DNA of 64,000 bases from Pseudomonas guariconensis (lineage in GTDB: Bacteria > Pseudomonadota > Gammaproteobacteria > Pseudomonadales > Pseudomonadaceae). Positions within the stretch are counted from its first letter, which is position 1. Each line of letters opens with the position of its first letter. Below, piece after piece: positions 53,909-62,019 of this stretch. Position numbers and translations under genes: made by a program. The stretch is taken from positions 1 to 64,000 of the forward strand of contig NZ_FMYX01000018.1 of assembly GCF_900102675.1 (NCBI RefSeq), written 5' to 3'. Below the pieces are notes generated by a model, which did not search any database, was not told where the DNA came from, and saw only the letters and a list, made by a program, of their open reading frames with translations.

Positions 53909-54658
53909 ATGGGCATAAGGACGGTGCTGCTGGCAATGGTGTTGCTGCTTGGCCCAGGGGCGAGCGCGGTCATGGCTGAAAGCCTGCCCAGGCAGATCCA
54001 TCTGGTCAGCGAAGAGTGGCTCGACTACACCAACGCCGATGGCACCGGCGTGGCGTGGGATGTGCTGCGCAAGGTCTTCGAGCCCGCAGGCGTGAAGGTA
54101 CTGACCCAGAGCGCGCCTTACAGCCGGGCGGTAGGGTTGGTCAAGCGCGGCGAAGCCGATGCCTGGGTGGGCTCCTACCACGAGGAAAACGACGACAACC
54201 TCTATCCCCGCTGGCATTTCGATGTGGATCACATCTATGCCCTGGGCCTGGTCAGCAAGCCTGTGCCGACGCCCGAGAGCATCGGCCAGTACCGGCTGGC
54301 CTGGGTACGCGGCTATGAGTTCCAGAACTACCTGCCTCATGTCAAAAGGTACCGCGAGGTCCAGCGCCGCGAAGGTATCCTGCCGATGCTCGAGCACGAT
54401 CGTGTGGACTTCTACATCGATGCCTTGACCGAGGTCGACTATGTCTTGGACCGGGCATCTGATCCTGACCGCTGGCGTCGTACCCATGTTGCAGAGCTGC
54501 CGCTGTACCTTGCCTTCGCTCGCAACGACAAGGCCAAGGCGCTGAGCGAACTGTTCGATCGGCGCATGCAGGAACTGGTGCGCAGCGGAGAGCTCAAGCC
54601 TATTTTCGAGCGCTGGCAGCAGCCGTACCCTTTCACGCCAGAGAGCCAGCCGTACTGA
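53909..54658 (+). CDS. Periplasmic solute-binding protein (SBP family 3-like)
   Basis: This 249-residue protein has a signal peptide (IRTVLLAMVLLLGPGASAVMA, cut near residue 23) and the two-lobe layout of family 3 binding proteins (GVAWDVLRKVFEPAGV, VGLVKRGEADAWVGSY and KALSELFDRRMQELVRSG). No permease or ATPase lies near, so the partner transporter, if any, is elsewhere. The ligand cannot be told. It starts 15 bases after pgpA behind AAGGAG. A hairpin (AGACGC with GCGTCT) follows its stop. Confidence 0.82.
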   Translation: MGIRTVLLAMVLLLGPGASAVMAESLPRQIHLVSEEWLDYTNADGTGVAWDVLRKVFEPAGVKVLTQSAPYSRAVGLVKRGEADAWVGSYHEENDDNLYPRWHFDVDHIYALGLVSKPVPTPESIGQYRLAWVRGYEFQNYLPHVKRYREVQRREGILPMLEHDRVDFYIDALTEVDYVLDRASDPDRWRRTHVAELPLYLAFARNDKAKALSELFDRRMQELVRSGELKPIFERWQQPYPFTPESQPY

Positions 54659-54753
54659 TATGGCGTGAGACGCTGTGAGAGCGCCGGCGTCTGAACATCG
54701 AACTTTTCGATCTTAAGCGGCGATATTCAGCCTGCGCATGCTCTGCAGCCTGC

Positions 54754-54762
54754 TGATACAAT
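54754..54762 (+). promoter_or_regulatory. Extended -10 promoter candidate of ribA
   Basis: TGA-TACAAT (54754-54762) is an extended -10 element, with no good -35 box at 54734-54739. The 141-base gap before ribA also holds a weak hairpin (AGACGC with GCGTCT, about 54665-54692), so ribA may be partly separate from the genes before it. Confidence 0.4.
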
Positions 54763-54799
54763 CGGGCCATTGAAAATTGCCTACTTTTAGGAGCACAAC

Positions 54800-55414
54800 G
54801 TGCCCGTCGTCTTTGTCGCCGCCTCGAAACTCCCGACTCCCTTCGCGATCTTCACCATGCATGGTTTTCTCGATGAAGCCACGGGCCGCGAGCACGTGGT
54901 GCTCAGCCTGGGTGATATCGCCGATGGTCAGCCGGTGCTGGGGCGCCTGCATTCCGAATGCCTGACCGGCGATGCGCTGTTCAGTCAGCGCTGCGACTGC
55001 GGCTCGCAACTGGAGGCCGCCCTGCAGGCCATCGCCCGCGAAGGCCGTGGCGTGCTGCTGTACCTGCGCCAGGAAGGTCGCGGGATCGGCCTGTTGAACA
55101 AGATCCGCGCCTATGAACTCCAGGACGGTGGCGCCGATACCGTCGAAGCCAACGAACGCCTGGGCTTTGCTGCGGACCAGCGCGACTACGCGATGTGCCT
55201 GCCGATGCTTGAACACCTGGGCGTGCAGTCACTGCGTCTGATGACCAACAACCCGCGCAAGGTCAAGGCACTGACCGACATGGGCATCAAGGTCGCCGAG
55301 CGCGTCCCGCTGCACACTGGGCACAACCCGCACAACCGTCACTATCTGGCCACCAAGGCCGGCAAGCTCGGCCACATGATGGGCAACGAGCACCAGGGCG
55401 AGCCCCAGGCGTGA
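54800..55414 (+). CDS. ribA: GTP cyclohydrolase II
   Basis: RibA (204 aa) opens riboflavin synthesis by hydrolysing GTP. The zinc site is complete: Cys54, Cys65 and Cys67 in HSECLTGDALFSQRCDCGSQ. The LRQEGRGIGLLNKIRAYELQD and LMTNNPRKV blocks are present. GTG start at 54800 behind AGGAG. It supplies the activity that the C-terminal half of the ribB gene product lacks. It overlaps the next gene by four bases. Confidence 0.97.
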   Translation: MPVVFVAASKLPTPFAIFTMHGFLDEATGREHVVLSLGDIADGQPVLGRLHSECLTGDALFSQRCDCGSQLEAALQAIAREGRGVLLYLRQEGRGIGLLNKIRAYELQDGGADTVEANERLGFAADQRDYAMCLPMLEHLGVQSLRLMTNNPRKVKALTDMGIKVAERVPLHTGHNPHNRHYLATKAGKLGHMMGNEHQGEPQA

Positions 55415-55830
55415 CCCGCGGCCAGGTGAAGCGGCGCCTGGCGCTGGCCTGGTGGCAATACCTGGCGGTGGGCCTGGTGCCGTTGCCAGTGATGGCCTGG
55501 GCCTTTGGCGGCGGCGATGCCTTGATTCCCGTCTTGGCGATGCCCCTGTTCATTGCCGGTGCTGCGACCATGTTCCTCAGCCTGCCGCGCTTTGGCGCGT
55601 ATAAGCGCGCCTTGATCGCGACGTCCAAGGCGCTGGGTTCGCCGGAGGAGCCGCAGGCCTGGATCGTACTGGCCCAGGTGCGGCGCATGGCCATGCTGTT
55701 CGCCTGCTTCCCGGCCTGGGTAGCGGCGCTGTCGGTGCTGGTGGGCCTGGAGACAGTGCCTCAGGTGCTGCTGGCGCTTTCCACGGTGGTACTGCTCTAC
55801 CTCTACCGCATCCCTCGCCAGCTGGGCTGA
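55411..55830 (+). CDS. Small membrane protein of unknown function
   Basis: This 139-residue protein has four predicted membrane helices (WWQYLAVGLVPLPVMAWAF, ALIPVLAMPLFIAGAATMFL, MAMLFACFPAWVAALSVLVG, VPQVLLALSTVVLLYLY). GTG start overlaps ribA by four bases and the stop shares a base with the btuF ATG, so it is made with both. I know no function; the position between a flavin and a cobalamin gene suggests membrane support of vitamin uptake, but that is only context. Confidence 0.75.
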   Translation: MTRGQVKRRLALAWWQYLAVGLVPLPVMAWAFGGGDALIPVLAMPLFIAGAATMFLSLPRFGAYKRALIATSKALGSPEEPQAWIVLAQVRRMAMLFACFPAWVAALSVLVGLETVPQVLLALSTVVLLYLYRIPRQLG

Positions 55831-56642
55831 TGCGCGTACTTCTCTGCCTGTTGGCCCTGCTGGCCTTCGGCGCCCTGGCCGAAGACAGGCCAAGGGTCAT
55901 CAGCCTGGCGCCCTCAATGAGCGAAATCATGCTCGAACTGCACGCCGAGGACTTGCTGGTGGGTGTGCTTGATGGCGGTGAGCGGCCTGCGGCGTTGTCT
56001 GGCCTGCCATCGGTGGGACGCCATGGGCAATTGGACATGGAGCGCCTGCTCAGCCTCAAGCCTGATCTGTTGCTGCTGTGGCCCGACAGCGTGGCCCCGG
56101 CCCAGCGCGATCAACTCAGGCACCTTGGGATCGCGACGTTCGTCGGTGAACCCAAGGATATCGACCAACTCATCGGGCAGATCGAAACCATCGGACAGCG
56201 GGTCGGGCGAGCGGAGCAAGGCCGGCAATACGCACAGGCCCTGCTTGAGCGGCTGCGCAGCTTGCGCGAGCAGTACCATCGTGAACGACCGCTGCGAGTG
56301 TTCTACCAGGTTTGGGACAAACCGCTGTACACCCTCGGCGGGCGGCAGATCGTCAGCGACGCTTTGACGGTTTGCGGTGCCAGCAACCTGTTCGCCGACC
56401 TTCCCCAGCCTGCACCGCAGGTGAGCGTCGAGGCCGTACTGTTGCGCGATCCTGACGTGATCCTGGCCGGTGATCCGGCGCAACTGGCGAGCTGGAAGGC
56501 CTGGCGTACGCTCAGTGCGGTGAAGGCCGACCGCCTGCTGGTGGTGCCCGACAAAGGCCTTGAGCGCCCCAGCGGTCAGATGATCGACGCCACGGCACGT
56601 TTGTGCGCGTTGCTGGAGGCTAAAGCACCGGTGTCCAGGTGA
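55830..56642 (+). CDS. btuF: Cobalamin-binding periplasmic protein (BtuF-like)
   Basis: This 270-residue protein has a short signal peptide (MRVLLCLLALLAFGALA) and the helical-backbone binding fold: RVISLAPSMSEIMLELHAEDLLVGV, LKPDLLLLWPDS, and RVFYQVWDKPLYTLGGRQIVSDAL. It resembles BtuF, which passes vitamin B12 to BtuCD. The btuB gene converges on it with a 23-base overlap, which supports B12 as ligand. btuC and btuD are not in the window. Confidence 0.9.
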   Translation: MRVLLCLLALLAFGALAEDRPRVISLAPSMSEIMLELHAEDLLVGVLDGGERPAALSGLPSVGRHGQLDMERLLSLKPDLLLLWPDSVAPAQRDQLRHLGIATFVGEPKDIDQLIGQIETIGQRVGRAEQGRQYAQALLERLRSLREQYHRERPLRVFYQVWDKPLYTLGGRQIVSDALTVCGASNLFADLPQPAPQVSVEAVLLRDPDVILAGDPAQLASWKAWRTLSAVKADRLLVVPDKGLERPSGQMIDATARLCALLEAKAPVSR

Positions 56643-58470
56643 CGCTCAGCAGCCAGGTGCGGCCTTCTTCGCGATACCCGTAGTTGGCGCCCTCATAGTT
56701 GTAATGGGTGCGGCTGTATTGCTTGTCCAATAGGTTGTCCAGCTTCAGGTCGAACTTCACCTCATCGGTAGCTGCCCAGCTGCCGCGCAGTCCCAGTAGA
56801 CCGTATCCGCCAACAGTGTCGGTGTTCGCTTCATCGTTGTAGCTGCTGCTGACCGCCTGCCAACTGGCGCCTAGCGCGAAACGTTCGAACTGCCGATCGA
56901 GGTCCAGGCTCACAGTACGCCGGGCACGGCGGGAGAGGGTGTGGCCGCTGTCGCGGTCGCGTGGATCGATCAGCGAGAGGCCCAGTTGGGAGGTCCAGCC
57001 GTCCCAGTCCTGGCTCAGAGCCATCTCGAAACCATTGACCCGCGCGGAATCGACATTCTCCGGGCGTACGCTGTAGTTGATAGCGTCCTGCAGGTCGGTG
57101 CGATACAGCGAGGCTTCCAGCTTACTGCGCTCGCTCAGCTGGCTGCGCCATTGCAGCTCGTAACTCTTGGAACGTTCAGGCTTGAGATCCGGATTGTTGT
57201 AGCCCGGGAAGTACAGGTCGTTGAAAGTCGGTGCCCGAAAACCTTCGCTGTACGAGAGCAGCACATCGTTATTCACGTTGAGCGGTACTGTCAGGCTACC
57301 GCTCCAGCTGGTCTGGCCGCCGAACTGCTGGTTGCGGTCATGACGTACGCCAAGCTCGGTGGAAAAGTATTCGCCACGGAATCGGTGCTGGGCGAAGGCG
57401 GCGCGGTTCCAGCGGCTGTCTTCGGTGAAATCGGCACTGGCATGGACACGATCTTCGTACCAGTCGCCTCCCAGCAGCAGGCTGTTGCGGTCATCCAGTG
57501 GCAGGTCGTTCTGCCAGGTGGCTTGGTCGCGGTAGGTATTGAATGGATAGCGGGTCCCGGCGAGTTTGTCGCGGCTTTCGTCGCGATTCTCGCTATGGGC
57601 CAACTCCAGCCGACTATTCCATCCCTCGCTGACCTGAGCGTCCAGATAGCTGCCGATGCTGCTGACGGAAAAGTCCGAATAGGGCTCTTGTGCGCTGAAA
57701 CCACGAGGCTCGTCGTACTCGCGGCGTCCACGGCTATCGAGCACATTCAGCCCTGTCTCGAAACGTTCGCTGAAGGTGTGGCTTAGACTCAGGTTGAATG
57801 ACTTGTTGCGGTAGGCGTCATGATCCGCGTCGCTGGCAAAGGATGGCCCGGTCGAATCGATGCCTGCCGTCTCATCCAGGCTGGCGCCGAGGTTGAAGCG
57901 GGTCGCCTCGCTGCCGCCGGAGAGCCCGAGGCTGCGCTGGAAGCTCTGGTTGCTGCCCGCCGCCAGGCGCAGGCGTGGTTGCAGGCCAGGACCTGTGCCG
58001 CGACGGGTGAAAATCTGGATGACCCCGCCAATGGCATCGCTGCCATAGATCGCCGAGCGTGACCCGCGCAGCACTTCGACCCGCTCGATCTGGTCGACGT
58101 CCAGGTATTGCAGGGCGCTGTCCCCGGATGTGGCATTGGCGATGCGCACGCCATCGACCAGCACTAGGGTCTGGGCCGCCTTGGTGCCGCGGATGAAGAT
58201 CCCTGGCAGGCTGCCGCGTCCACCGGTGGGCGCTACCTGAACGCCAGGCACACGGGTCAGCAGGTCGGTGACATTGGAGGGTTGCAGGCGATCAATGTCG
58301 TGACGGGTGAACACGGTATTCGCGGCGCTGGTGGCGCTGCGCGACTCGACCTGGCGACTGGCGCTGATCAGCACGTCGGGGAGTTTGAGGGCATCGTCGC
58401 GATCCGGTTCGGCGGCCAGCAAGGCGGTGGGCAGGCAGAAAACTGCAGTGGCGAGGGACGAAATCTTCAT
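56620..58470 (-). CDS. btuB: TonB-dependent cobalamin receptor BtuB
   Basis: BtuB (616 aa) imports vitamin B12 across the outer membrane. A signal peptide (MKISSLATAVFCLPTALLAAEP) leads to a TonB-box-like segment (LPDVLISASRQ), the plug (about 40-160, with RVPGVQVAPTGGRGSLPGIFIRG and VEVLRGSRSAIYGSDAIGGVIQIFTR) and a 22-strand barrel. Start at 58470 has GGAAC upstream; an ATG 12 bases before is possible. The 108-base region between this gene and dxs is mostly a perfect inverted repeat; no cobalamin riboswitch was recognised there. Confidence 0.92.
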   Translation of the reverse strand: MKISSLATAVFCLPTALLAAEPDRDDALKLPDVLISASRQVESRSATSAANTVFTRHDIDRLQPSNVTDLLTRVPGVQVAPTGGRGSLPGIFIRGTKAAQTLVLVDGVRIANATSGDSALQYLDVDQIERVEVLRGSRSAIYGSDAIGGVIQIFTRRGTGPGLQPRLRLAAGSNQSFQRSLGLSGGSEATRFNLGASLDETAGIDSTGPSFASDADHDAYRNKSFNLSLSHTFSERFETGLNVLDSRGRREYDEPRGFSAQEPYSDFSVSSIGSYLDAQVSEGWNSRLELAHSENRDESRDKLAGTRYPFNTYRDQATWQNDLPLDDRNSLLLGGDWYEDRVHASADFTEDSRWNRAAFAQHRFRGEYFSTELGVRHDRNQQFGGQTSWSGSLTVPLNVNNDVLLSYSEGFRAPTFNDLYFPGYNNPDLKPERSKSYELQWRSQLSERSKLEASLYRTDLQDAINYSVRPENVDSARVNGFEMALSQDWDGWTSQLGLSLIDPRDRDSGHTLSRRARRTVSLDLDRQFERFALGASWQAVSSSYNDEANTDTVGGYGLLGLRGSWAATDEVKFDLKLDNLLDKQYSRTHYNYEGANYGYREEGRTWLLSVTWTPVL

Positions 58471-58485
58471 CGGTAGTTCCATAAC

Positions 58486-58554
58486 ATTCGCGGGCAAGCC
58501 CCGCTTCCCCAGGGCTTGAGAGCAACCCTGTGGAAGCGGGGCTTGCCCGCGAAT
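58486..58554. repeat. Large perfect inverted repeat (REP-type) between dxs and btuB
   Basis: A 23-base arm (58486-58508, starting ATTCGCGGGCAAGCCCC) is the exact complement of 58532-58554. Inside, CAGGG (58510-58514) pairs with CCCTG (58526-58530), extending the stem to 28 pairs with one mismatch. The core matches the REP-like repeat at 30511. It may end dxs transcription or shield mRNA. Confidence 0.85.
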
Positions 58555-58578
58555 GCGTCAATCAGACAGCGTAAAGGC

Positions 58579-60474
58579 TTACAGGCCGAGCTTGGCCATC
58601 CGGGCCTTCACCGAGGCTTCGATACCGGCGGCATCGAGCCCGCACTCGGCCAGCATCTGCGCAGGCTTGGCGTGTTCGACGTAAATGTCCGGCAGGCCCA
58701 GGTGCAGCATCGGCTTGAGCACGGCTTCCTGGGTCAGGAACTCACTGACCGCAGCCCCCGCACCGCCCATGATGGCGTTCTCTTCGATGGTCACCAGCAG
58801 ATCATGGTGGGCGGCCAGTTCCAGCACCAAGGCCTCATCCAAGGGTTTGACGAAGCGCATGTCGACCACGGTGGCGTTGAGGCCGTCGGCGACCTTCATG
58901 GCCTCGGCCAGTTGCACACCGAACACCAGCAGGGCGACTTTCTCGCCTTTGCGGCGAACCACGCCCTTGCCGATTGGAAGCGGCTCCAGGTCGCCGCTGA
59001 TCGGTGCATTGGGGCCGGTACCACGAGGGTAGCGCACTGCCGCCGGGCCGTTGTACAGGTGGCCGGTGCTGAGCATCTTGCGCAGTTCGTTCTCGTCGCT
59101 TGGGGTCATCACCAGCATGCCCGGGATGCAACGCAGGTACGAGAGGTCGAAGCTGCCCGCGTGCGTCGGGCCGTCTTCGCCGACCAGGCCTGCGCGGTCG
59201 ATGGCGAACAGTACGTCGAGGTTCTGTACCGCCACATCGTGGATCAACTGGTCATAGGCACGCTGCAGGAAGGTGGAGTAGATCGCCACCACCGGCTTGG
59301 CACCTTCGCAGGCCATGCCTGCGGCCAGGGTGACCGCGTGCTGCTCGGCAATCGCCACGTCGAAGTAGCGCTCCGGGTAGCGTTCGCTGAAGGCCACCAG
59401 GTCCGAGCCTTCCTTCATTGCGGGGGTGATGCCCACTAGGCGATTGTCGGCCGCGGCCATGTCGCACAGCCATTGGCCGAACACCGCCGAGTACTTCGGC
59501 CCGCTGACCTTCTTCGGTGCGACCGGTTTGTCGGCAGGTTCGAGCTTGGTGATGGCGTGGTAGCCGATCGGGTCCACTTCGGCCGGGGCGAAGCCTTTGC
59601 CTTTTTTGGTGATCACGTGCAGGAACTGCGGGCCCTTGAGGTCACGCATGTTGCGCAGAGTGGCAATCAGGGTCGGCAGGTCGTGGCCGTCGATAGGGCC
59701 GATGTAGTTCCAGCCCAGTTCCTCGAACAAGGTGCCGGGCACCAGCATGCCTTTGGCGTATTCCTCGGTGCGGCGGGCGATTTCCCAGGCGCCGGGCAGG
59801 CGCGACAGGACCTTCTTGCTGCCCTCGCGCATGCTCGCGTAGGTGCGGCTGGACAGGATCTTGGCCAGGTAGTTGGACAGGCCGCCCACGTTGCGCGAGA
59901 TCGACATGTCGTTGTCGTTGAGGATCACCAGCATGTCGGCGTCGACTTCCTGGGCGTGGTTCAACGCCTCGAAGGCCATGCCGGCGGTCAGCGCGCCGTC
60001 ACCGATCACCGCGATCGACTTGCGTGGGTCGTTCTGCAGGCGGGCGGCAATGGCCATGCCCAATGCGGCACTGATCGACGTGCTGGAGTGGCCGACACCA
60101 AAGGTGTCGTACTCGCTCTCGCTGCGCCGCGGGAAGGCGGCGATACCGTCCTTCTGGCGCAGGCTGAGCATACGTTGGCGGCGGCCGGTGAGGATCTTGT
60201 GCGGGTAGGCCTGATGGCCCACGTCCCAGACCAGACGGTCGTCCGGCGTGTCGAAGACGTAGTGCAGGGCGATCGTCAGCTCGATGACGCCCAGGCCGGC
60301 GCCGAAATGCCCACCGGTCTGACCAACGGTATAGAGCAGCTCCTGGCGCAGCTCGTCGGCCAGGGTCTCCAGGTCGGCTTCAGCCAACCGGCGCAGGCCG
60401 GCAGGCGTGTCGGCGCGGTCCAGCAGCGGCGTGACCGGGCGTTCGCGGGGGATCTCTTGAAACGTCGTGGGCAT
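58579..60474 (-). CDS. dxs: 1-deoxy-D-xylulose-5-phosphate synthase
   Basis: Dxs (631 aa) condenses pyruvate and glyceraldehyde 3-phosphate in the first step of the MEP isoprenoid pathway. The TPP motif GDGALTAGMAFEALNHA with LNDN, the GHQAYPHKILTGR histidine segment, and the transketolase C-terminal domain (AKPAQMLAECGLDAAGIEAS) are present. The frame opens 63 bases earlier, but MPTTFQEIPRERPVTPLLD is the conserved start. ispA lies upstream on the same strand. Confidence 0.97.
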   Translation of the reverse strand: MPTTFQEIPRERPVTPLLDRADTPAGLRRLAEADLETLADELRQELLYTVGQTGGHFGAGLGVIELTIALHYVFDTPDDRLVWDVGHQAYPHKILTGRRQRMLSLRQKDGIAAFPRRSESEYDTFGVGHSSTSISAALGMAIAARLQNDPRKSIAVIGDGALTAGMAFEALNHAQEVDADMLVILNDNDMSISRNVGGLSNYLAKILSSRTYASMREGSKKVLSRLPGAWEIARRTEEYAKGMLVPGTLFEELGWNYIGPIDGHDLPTLIATLRNMRDLKGPQFLHVITKKGKGFAPAEVDPIGYHAITKLEPADKPVAPKKVSGPKYSAVFGQWLCDMAAADNRLVGITPAMKEGSDLVAFSERYPERYFDVAIAEQHAVTLAAGMACEGAKPVVAIYSTFLQRAYDQLIHDVAVQNLDVLFAIDRAGLVGEDGPTHAGSFDLSYLRCIPGMLVMTPSDENELRKMLSTGHLYNGPAAVRYPRGTGPNAPISGDLEPLPIGKGVVRRKGEKVALLVFGVQLAEAMKVADGLNATVVDMRFVKPLDEALVLELAAHHDLLVTIEENAIMGGAGAAVSEFLTQEAVLKPMLHLGLPDIYVEHAKPAQMLAECGLDAAGIEASVKARMAKLGL

Positions 60475-60559
60475 CAGGCGAGTCGTTATAGATGTGAAGA
60501 CGCGGCAGTTTACCCCATTGTAGGAATTACTGCCCATTCAGACGCAGGTTGCATGCCCC

Positions 60560-60633
60560 CTGTGCGGGCCGGCTCACCCGCGAATGCGCAGGTCAATTGA
60601 GCATCGCATTTGCGGGCTAGCCGGCTCTCACAG
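60560..60633. repeat. Inverted pair of REP-like elements between ispA and dxs
   Basis: The arm at 60560-60588 (CTGTGCGGGCCGGCTCACC...) is complementary to 60605-60633 at 24 of 29 positions. The GCCGGCT core and CCCGCGAATGCG end agree with REP units at 58486. Two head-to-head REPs with a 16-base centre look like a small BIME. Confidence 0.8.
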
Positions 60634-60649
60634 TCGAGGTGTCAGGGTT

Positions 60650-61537
60650 TCAGTGGCGACGTTCGACGATGTAGCGGGCCAATGCGCGAAGGGGGGCTGC
60701 GCTGTCACCGAAGCCTTCGAGTGCTGCCAGCGCCTGGTCGCGCAGCTCGAGCGCGTAGGCCTTGGCCGCTTCCAGGCCGAGCAGGGCCGGGTAGGTCGGT
60801 TTGTCGCGGGCGATATCGGCCCCCTGGCGTTTACCGAGGGTGGCGGTGTCGCTCTCCACGTCGAGAATGTCGTCCTGCACCTGAAAGGCCAGGCCAATGG
60901 CCTGTGCATAACGTTGCAAGGCCTCGAGCTGCGCTTGGCTGGCGCGGGCGCTGGCCAGGGCGCCAAGGCGCACGCTGGCTTCGATCAGGGCGCCAGTCTT
61001 GTGCCGGTGCATGTATTCAAGGGCGCGCTGGTCGAGCTTGAGGCCCACCGAGCCCAGGTCGATGGCCTGGCCGCCGACCATGCCCGCTGGCCCAGCAGCC
61101 TTGGCCAGAGCCTGGACCATGGCCAGGCGAGTGGCGTCGTCCTGAGGGCTCAGGCGCGCATCGAGCAGGGCGCTGAAGGCCAAGCTCTGCAGGCCGTCGC
61201 CGGCCAGAATGGCGCAGGCCTCGTCAAAGGCTTTGTGAGTGGTGGGCTGGCCACGACGCAGGTCGTCGTCGTCCATGGCCGGCAGGTCATCATGCACCAG
61301 TGAATAAGCGTGGATCAGCTCCACAGCGCAGGCGGCGCCATTGGCCTGCTCGGCCGGGGCACCGAAGGCCTCGCAGGCAGCGTAGGCCAGCAGTGGGCGT
61401 ACGCGCTTGCCGCCGTTCATCACGCTGTAGCGCATGGCGGCGTAGAGGCGTTCGAGCTCCTTGGAAGGCGCCTGGAACAGCGGTTCGAGCGCAGCATCGA
61501 CACGTGCCTGGCAGTTGGCCTGGTAGGCGCTGATCAT
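60650..61537 (-). CDS. ispA: Farnesyl diphosphate synthase (geranyltranstransferase)
   Basis: IspA (295 aa) builds farnesyl diphosphate from IPP and DMAPP. The first aspartate-rich motif is HDDLPAMDDDDLRRG (the DDx4D form of short-chain bacterial enzymes), the second FQVQDDILDVESD. NGGKRVRPLLAYAACEAFG is also conserved. It overlaps xseB by four bases, and the series xseB-ispA-dxs is the usual gamma-proteobacterial order. Confidence 0.97.
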   Translation of the reverse strand: MISAYQANCQARVDAALEPLFQAPSKELERLYAAMRYSVMNGGKRVRPLLAYAACEAFGAPAEQANGAACAVELIHAYSLVHDDLPAMDDDDLRRGQPTTHKAFDEACAILAGDGLQSLAFSALLDARLSPQDDATRLAMVQALAKAAGPAGMVGGQAIDLGSVGLKLDQRALEYMHRHKTGALIEASVRLGALASARASQAQLEALQRYAQAIGLAFQVQDDILDVESDTATLGKRQGADIARDKPTYPALLGLEAAKAYALELRDQALAALEGFGDSAAPLRALARYIVERRH

Positions 61538-61776
61538 GCTTCGGGCTCCGCATCGAAAGGCTGGGCCGCCAGTTCGCCATCGCGTTCGAGCAGGATCTGC
61601 ACCTTCTGTTCGGCCTGTGCCAGGGCGCCCTGGCAGTCACGGGTCAAGGCAATGCCTTGTTCGAAGGCGGCCAGCGACTCTTCCAGCGACAACTCGCCGT
61701 TCTCCAGGCGCTCAACCAAGGCTTGCAGGTCGGCGAGGGATTGCTCGAAATCGATGGAGGCTTTTTTGCGGGCCAT
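61534..61776 (-). CDS. xseB: Exodeoxyribonuclease VII small subunit
   Basis: XseB (80 aa) is the small helical subunit bound in several copies to XseA. ARKKASIDFEQSLADLQALVERLENGELSLEESLAAFEQGIALTR is the family signature. It heads the - strand xseB-ispA-dxs set and is divergent from the MBOAT gene. Confidence 0.96.
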   Translation of the reverse strand: MARKKASIDFEQSLADLQALVERLENGELSLEESLAAFEQGIALTRDCQGALAQAEQKVQILLERDGELAAQPFDAEPEA

Positions 61777-61917
61777 GGCGACTGTCTCGGTGGCATTCAG
61801 AACGGCGCGACACTAGCAGAGCGGGGCAGGGGGAGCAAACCGGGGAGGGTAATCATTCGTCGCATTTTGTTGCATTTGTGTCGGAGGCGGCAGCTTGCAA
61901 ATTGCGAAGCGCTCAGA

Positions 61918-61946
61918 TTGTGAGCGTTTTGGCCCTCTGCCATAAT
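61918..61946 (+). promoter_or_regulatory. Promoter candidate of the MBOAT gene
   Basis: TTGTGA (61918-61923) lies 17 bases before CATAAT (61941-61946). Start is expected near 61953, a leader of about 67 bases. The rest of the 243-base gap between xseB and this gene holds nothing else I can name. Confidence 0.6.
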
Positions 61947-62019
61947 CCCGCGCGCTCTGCGCCGCGGCCTACAAACCGTCGGCATCTCTCCTACTCGATG
62001 TCACGTAACGGATTACGTT

